From Phlebotomus papatasi (Eukaryota > Arthropoda > Insecta > Diptera > Psychodidae), in NCBI RefSeq assembly GCF_024763615.1, contig NC_077222.1, forward strand, positions 8,246,001-8,310,000: 64,000 nucleotides of DNA, given 5' to 3'. Position numbers and translations under genes: made by a program. Positions within the stretch are counted from its first letter, which is position 1; each line of letters starts with the position of its first letter. The notes below the pieces were generated by a model. The model was given only the letters and a program-made list of their open reading frames with translations. It did no database searches and had not been told where the DNA came from. Of the stretch, positions 60,881 to 64,000 are shown piece after piece.

Positions 60881-62264
60881 TGTATTTTTCTTGAGATAGG
60901 AATCGAGGTTTTTTGCACAAATATTTTTTGTTGCTTTTCCTCTGACCTGTCACACAAAACTGGTGATAACAACTTAACGAATGTAATTTTTGTGAAAATT
61001 TCTTGAGACGGTCTTACCTGATAGTTAAAATTGATCAGAAATCTTTTCAACCCAAAACAACAATATTCGTATTTTCTCAAGACTTAAAAAACTTGAAGTT
61101 GGGCCTTTTTCTTCAATTTTTAAATGGAAGTGAGCCTTATCATAATGTAATTTAGCTTCACTCTGTGGAGCTTAATTATATCACGATTACGTCTAGTTTC
61201 ATTTAGAAGAAAAAGAAAAAAAAAACAATTTCGAAGCTGCCCTAATTCAAAGATACCCCACTCCCCTTAATGTTTTTTTTTTGTACTTAAATTATTAAAA
61301 ATCAAGAACGAAAGCTTGGGATTTTTAAAGTAAGTGTGTCTCCATGCAATCTAGTACTAAAGGAGTAATTTTTGATTCTAAATATTAGGACTTTTTGTGA
61401 ACATTCCTATTTGAAAATTTTTGCATTTAAACGACACATTTTAAGTGTACTTGAATTAATAAAAGATTATTTATTAATTGAGGTATTCGTAAGAGTTTAA
61501 TGGAAATATCGGTTCAAAAAAAGATAAGGGAAGAGAACCCCGGATCGGAATGTTAAGAGACATGCTTCATATTTAGTTGAAAATATAATCCTCAAAACAT
61601 TATTTGGTATTTTTTTGTATGCTAATTGATACATTAGTGATCCCTTTAACAATATTTATGCTTTTGAATTTTTAATTTTTACAATAAATTAATAAAAAAT
61701 ACGTGTAATTGCAAACTTGCAATCTGTACCTCGGATCGCCAGGAATTTAATCAGATGTCTCAGGGAAAATTGGTTTTACAAAATTAAATCTGAGTTAATG
61801 CACTGTATTCTTGTGAAAATTAAATGGTAAAAGGTGTCTAATAATTTTTAAAAAATCATTTAATTTAGAGAAACAATGTGGTATTGACCTAACGATCCGA
61901 GGAACACTGCCGATCGCTGGTGCTCTTCCCTTAGTGAAAAATGACTGTCTTATAAGTCTTATATCATGTCAATTTACTTGAGCTTTGTAATTAATTATTT
62001 AATATTTTACTAAAATTATGTTTAGATTTAGTAGGCTTAAATTCAGTACACAACGCAAGAATATGATTGTTTTTTTCTTTTTTCTACAGAACAATTTTCT
62101 ACGCCAGCAATTTACATGTGTATAAGATGGAGTATAATACCCAGTGTATTATACTCGGGAAAATTTATGACATTGCCTGCGCAAAATCAGCTGTCGCGAA
62201 GTTTATCCAAACAGAAATTATTATCCAAAGAAATTATCCTCCGTGTTAGGAAGTGCAAATTGTG

Positions 62265-62368
62265 ATGATTTCTTCACGTAGTGCGTTATTAGGAAGATCA
62301 GTAGTAAATGCCCTTCTGAGGAGCCCCAGTGGGGCTGTACAGAAGCAGGCAGTTCGCCGGGGACATGC
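62265..62368 (+). CDS. ND-AGGG: ND-AGGG exon 1
   Basis: 34 codons plus two bases, from ATG ATT TCT TCA to GGACATGC, then a GTAAGT donor. It encodes the presequence. Confidence 0.92.
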
Positions 62369-62722
62369 GTAAGTCTGCTATTATTGCGATTATCGAGCAA
62401 TTGAGCATTTTATAGGTTATGTTATGTAAGACAAATATCTCCGTGAATCCCTTTCAGCTGGTCCTATCGCACTGCGGCTCCACCCCATTCTAAAGGAGTC
62501 ATCATTGGATCGTACATGGTGGGTGGCTTCATGTGGTGGTGGATCCTGTGGCACCTCTGGCACGAACCTGAGCACTTAACCGTGAGTTCTTTTCGAACCA
62601 AATCCTCCTTCCCGGATTGAGAGTTGTTTTTGTTTTCTGTTCAGGGAGAATTCCCGTATCCGGATCCCTCAAAGTGGACTAATGCTGAACTAGGAATACC
62701 CCCAGACGACGCAGATGAGTAA
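62265..62722 (+). CDS. ND-AGGG: NADH dehydrogenase 1 beta subcomplex subunit 2
   Basis: This is a small accessory subunit of respiratory complex I in the mitochondrial inner membrane (NDUFB2, the AGGG subunit). Three coding exons, 62265-62368, 62458-62581 and 62645-62722, join in frame to 101 residues, the usual size. Residues 1 to about 33 are basic and Ser-rich (MISSRSALLGRSVVNALLRS, QKQAVRRGHA), fitting a mitochondrial presequence. One membrane helix follows (VIIGSYMVGGFMWWWILWHL). The conserved tail is HEPEHLTGEFPYPDPSKW, then TNAELGIPPDDADE. The gene points toward the aldehyde dehydrogenase; their ends converge with 200 bp between the stop codons. I see no AATAAA before that gene's exons, only ATTAAA near 63003. 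Confidence 0.95.
62458..62581 (+). CDS. ND-AGGG: ND-AGGG exon 2
   Basis: 124 bp complete an Ala codon and encode WSYRTAAPPHSKGVIIGSYM through HLWHEPEHLT, including the membrane helix. Acceptor TTTCAG, donor GTGAGT. Confidence 0.95.
62645..62722 (+). CDS. ND-AGGG: ND-AGGG exon 3
   Basis: 25 codons plus TAA encode GEFPYPDPSKWTNAELGI and PPDDADE, the most conserved part of NDUFB2. Confidence 0.96.
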   Translation, partial: GEFPYPDPSKWTNAELGIPPDDADE

Positions 62723-62834
62723 AAAATCCCCAGTTTTCGTTTATCGCGAAATTAGTGAATTTCAGAGAATCGTTAGATTTGTCGATTGACCATCCTCCAA
62801 ACATTTGTAAGAATCGGCTCTGCAAAATATATTC

Positions 62835-62840
62835 TTTATT
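62835..62840 (-). other. polyadenylation signal of the aldehyde dehydrogenase
   Basis: AATAAA on the minus strand lies 82 bp past the aldehyde dehydrogenase stop. It is 113 bp beyond the ND-AGGG stop on the other strand. Confidence 0.7.
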
Positions 62841-62922
62841 ATTTAAAAGCTTGCTTTTACAAAAATTTTTGGAGGTATTGAAGGTATGTTTCGAGACTCC
62901 TGGTAGGTCCTTGCGAAATCTT

Positions 62923-62992
62923 TTAGTTGTTTGTGGGCAATTTGATGCTGATTGTCTTGGTCTCCAAGTACGGTCCCAGGCCATCCTCTCCC
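62923..62992 (-). CDS. Aldh: aldehyde dehydrogenase last coding exon
   Basis: One base completes a Leu codon, then GEDGLGPYLETKTISIKL, PTNN and TAA. Acceptor TTTCACAG. Confidence 0.9.
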
Positions 62993-63127
62993 CTGTGAAA
63001 AAATTAAATATTTTTAGAAGGATCTGATAAAGTTATGAGAGATGATTCTTACAGTTCCCTTGCTGCGCCAGATTGCTTGAATCCTCCGAATGGTGCCTGA
63101 GGTACCACGGCATCATAGCAATTTACC
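62923..63127 (-). CDS. Aldh: aldehyde dehydrogenase (ALDH1/2 type), C-terminal exons
   Basis: This is an NAD-dependent aldehyde dehydrogenase that oxidises aldehydes to acids. Two exons, 63053-63127 and 62923-62992, encode the last 47 or so residues: VNCYDAVVPQAPFGGFKQSG, AARELGEDGL, GPYLETKTISIKLPTNN. The VNCY and APFGGFKQSG motifs and the ETKT tail are typical of the ALDH1/ALDH2 group; the usual GSGRE is AARE here. The catalytic Cys and Glu lie upstream, outside the window. The exon opens one base into a codon that fits the conserved Trp of VWVN. Cytosolic or mitochondrial location cannot be told from this end. Confidence 0.9.
63053..63127 (-). CDS. Aldh: aldehyde dehydrogenase penultimate coding exon
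   Basis: 75 bp encode VNCYDAVVPQAPFGGFKQSG and AARE plus two bases of Leu. Donor GTAAGA, acceptor TTTTTAG. The next intron is 60 bp. Confidence 0.93.
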
Positions 63128-64000
63128 CTAAAAAAATTGAAAAAAAATCGTTTTAAATATTTTTTTATTAAAAAGGAAAAGAGTCAAAGCTTCAAGAAAT
63201 ACTCGAACTCGTCTTTTTAATTCTAAATTGCTCTAAAACGTCTTAAAATTTTTGTAAAATAAAAAAAATTGAATTTTTGGTCTATAAAATCAATTTTCCG
63301 ATTCCCAACCGATTCATAACCGGTTCAGATTTGTTCGGGATTCAAAGGCCTTTCGAATGAACCTAATATCTATTCCAATTAATTAATAAATATATGTTCC
63401 AGAGTCCCTTTTCAAATAAAAATTGAAAAAAAAAAACAATAAAGAAATAAATTCCATTTTTTCTTAAATACAGTTTAAAAATGATAATTCTTTACTTGAA
63501 ATACTGATTAATTTATTTTTGCTGCATAAGAATAAGCAATATTTTGGTAAAGGAGGTCAGTAAAAAATATAAATTTGACCACGGTTTGCAAAGCATTTTA
63601 GTCAGTTTCAGTGCAGTTAGTAAACTTAGTAAATTTACTCGGTAAATTTAAACTGATCATTTAATAATTCAAAGTAAGCAGTTGAAATTCAATTTGGTCA
63701 GTAATGGCTCCGGCACACCTTTTAGTTCTGTAAAATTTCATGCGATCGAAATTCACATTATCTTTTTTTCTCAAGAGTTCTACACATATCTATCGTACTT
63801 CTCTTCTTCTTTTGAACATCACACCAAATTAAAATTAGTTCAGTCCAATTTTGAGACCGAAAGAGTAGGATAGACTTATGCAAATCTTTTAAGAAAGAAA
63901 GACAAGCGAATTTTTGCTTTATGATATTTTCCTGATCTAAAAGGTGTACTAGCCTCATAAAAGCTGCAATAAACCCTTTTTTAGACCAGGAAAACTAAGA
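63128..64000 (-). other. aldehyde dehydrogenase intron to the window edge
   Basis: No further exon is visible. There is an AACCGGTT segment near 63300, a GTCAGTAAAAAAT unit near 63555 and a CCGGCACACC MITE (63703-63955). Confidence 0.65.
63703..63955. mobile_element. MITE of the CCGGCACACC family
   Basis: It starts ATGGCTCCGGCACACCTTTT and ends AAAAGGTGTACTAGCCTCAT. Inside, TTCTCTTCTTCTTTTGAACA and GACCGAAAGAGTAGGATAGA match the Not3 intron copies. Confidence 0.78.

Larger units (their letters stand above)
58451..62264. other. divergent intergenic region between retm and ND-AGGG
   Basis: The region must contain promoters of both genes, since they are transcribed away from each other, but I see no TATA box or clear core motif. 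It holds the nested element at 58883-60088 and a repeat at 60690-60880. The stretches 58451-58880, 60090-60680 and 60890-62264 are AT-rich with nothing I can name. Confidence 0.6.

Noticed and set aside
1..64000. tRNA, rRNA, viral insertions or bacterial genes
   Set aside because: I looked for tRNA B-box-like GGTTCRANNCC contexts, long viral-type ORFs and operon-like gene packing and saw none that held up; a tRNAscan or BLAST search would be more sensitive.

Overview
The window is an AT-rich animal nuclear segment with split genes (GT-AG introns of 43 bp to several kb). Every recognisable protein is insect-like, and the gene structures and dense short inverted-repeat transposons suggest a fly, most plausibly a nematoceran such as a sand fly. 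That placement is inference: no species can be named from the sequence alone.

Five genes are supported. (1) RpL5 (60S protein uL18), plus strand, enters from the left with its last two coding exons (1926-2363, 2604-2792). (2) Not3/CNOT3, the CCR4-NOT deadenylase subunit, minus strand, is complete in nine coding exons (33570 down to 14636; 848 aa). (3) retm, a SEC14L1/5-type PRELI + CRAL-TRIO + GOLD protein, minus strand, is complete in six coding exons (58450 down to 39107; 649 aa). (4) ND-AGGG/NDUFB2, a complex I accessory subunit, plus strand, has three coding exons (62265-62722; 101 aa). (5) An aldehyde dehydrogenase, minus strand, is cut by the right edge; only its last two coding exons are present (63127 down to 62923). 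They are unrelated housekeeping genes, with no sign of a shared pathway. All splice joins restore frame.

The rest, well over 80 percent, is repeats. Non-autonomous DNA transposons are abundant: TTAA-flanked piggyBac-like MITEs with a directly readable empty site, an 8-bp-TSD hAT MITE, TA-flanked pogo/Tigger-like MITEs of about 330 bp, several families ending in TAGGGG, a CACTGAG family, a GGCTCCGGCACACC family and a GCCTCTACACATTG family. An 870-bp TIR element carrying a relic that resembles a psq-type HTH is present twice, each copy with a different nested MITE. The large introns are filled by tandem arrays, nearly each with its own family: ACTGACC, GCGAAACTAATAATTTCCC and AACCGGTT arrays in Not3; ATTCAGCGC, TTTGCAAA, GGAAATTTC and GGCAGAAATTCTGCC arrays in retm.

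The items most worth a second look are: a kilobase-scale inverted repeat inside Not3 intron 3 (22620-25560); a nearly perfect 53-bp-arm, CpG-bearing hairpin at 38108-38249; a hairpin with a decayed hammerhead-like core flanked by a 14-bp direct repeat at 44717-44942; an array of about 150-bp palindromes at 8700-10016; and TTAA elements from different families that share a subterminal-palindrome layout. I found no complete novel multi-gene system.
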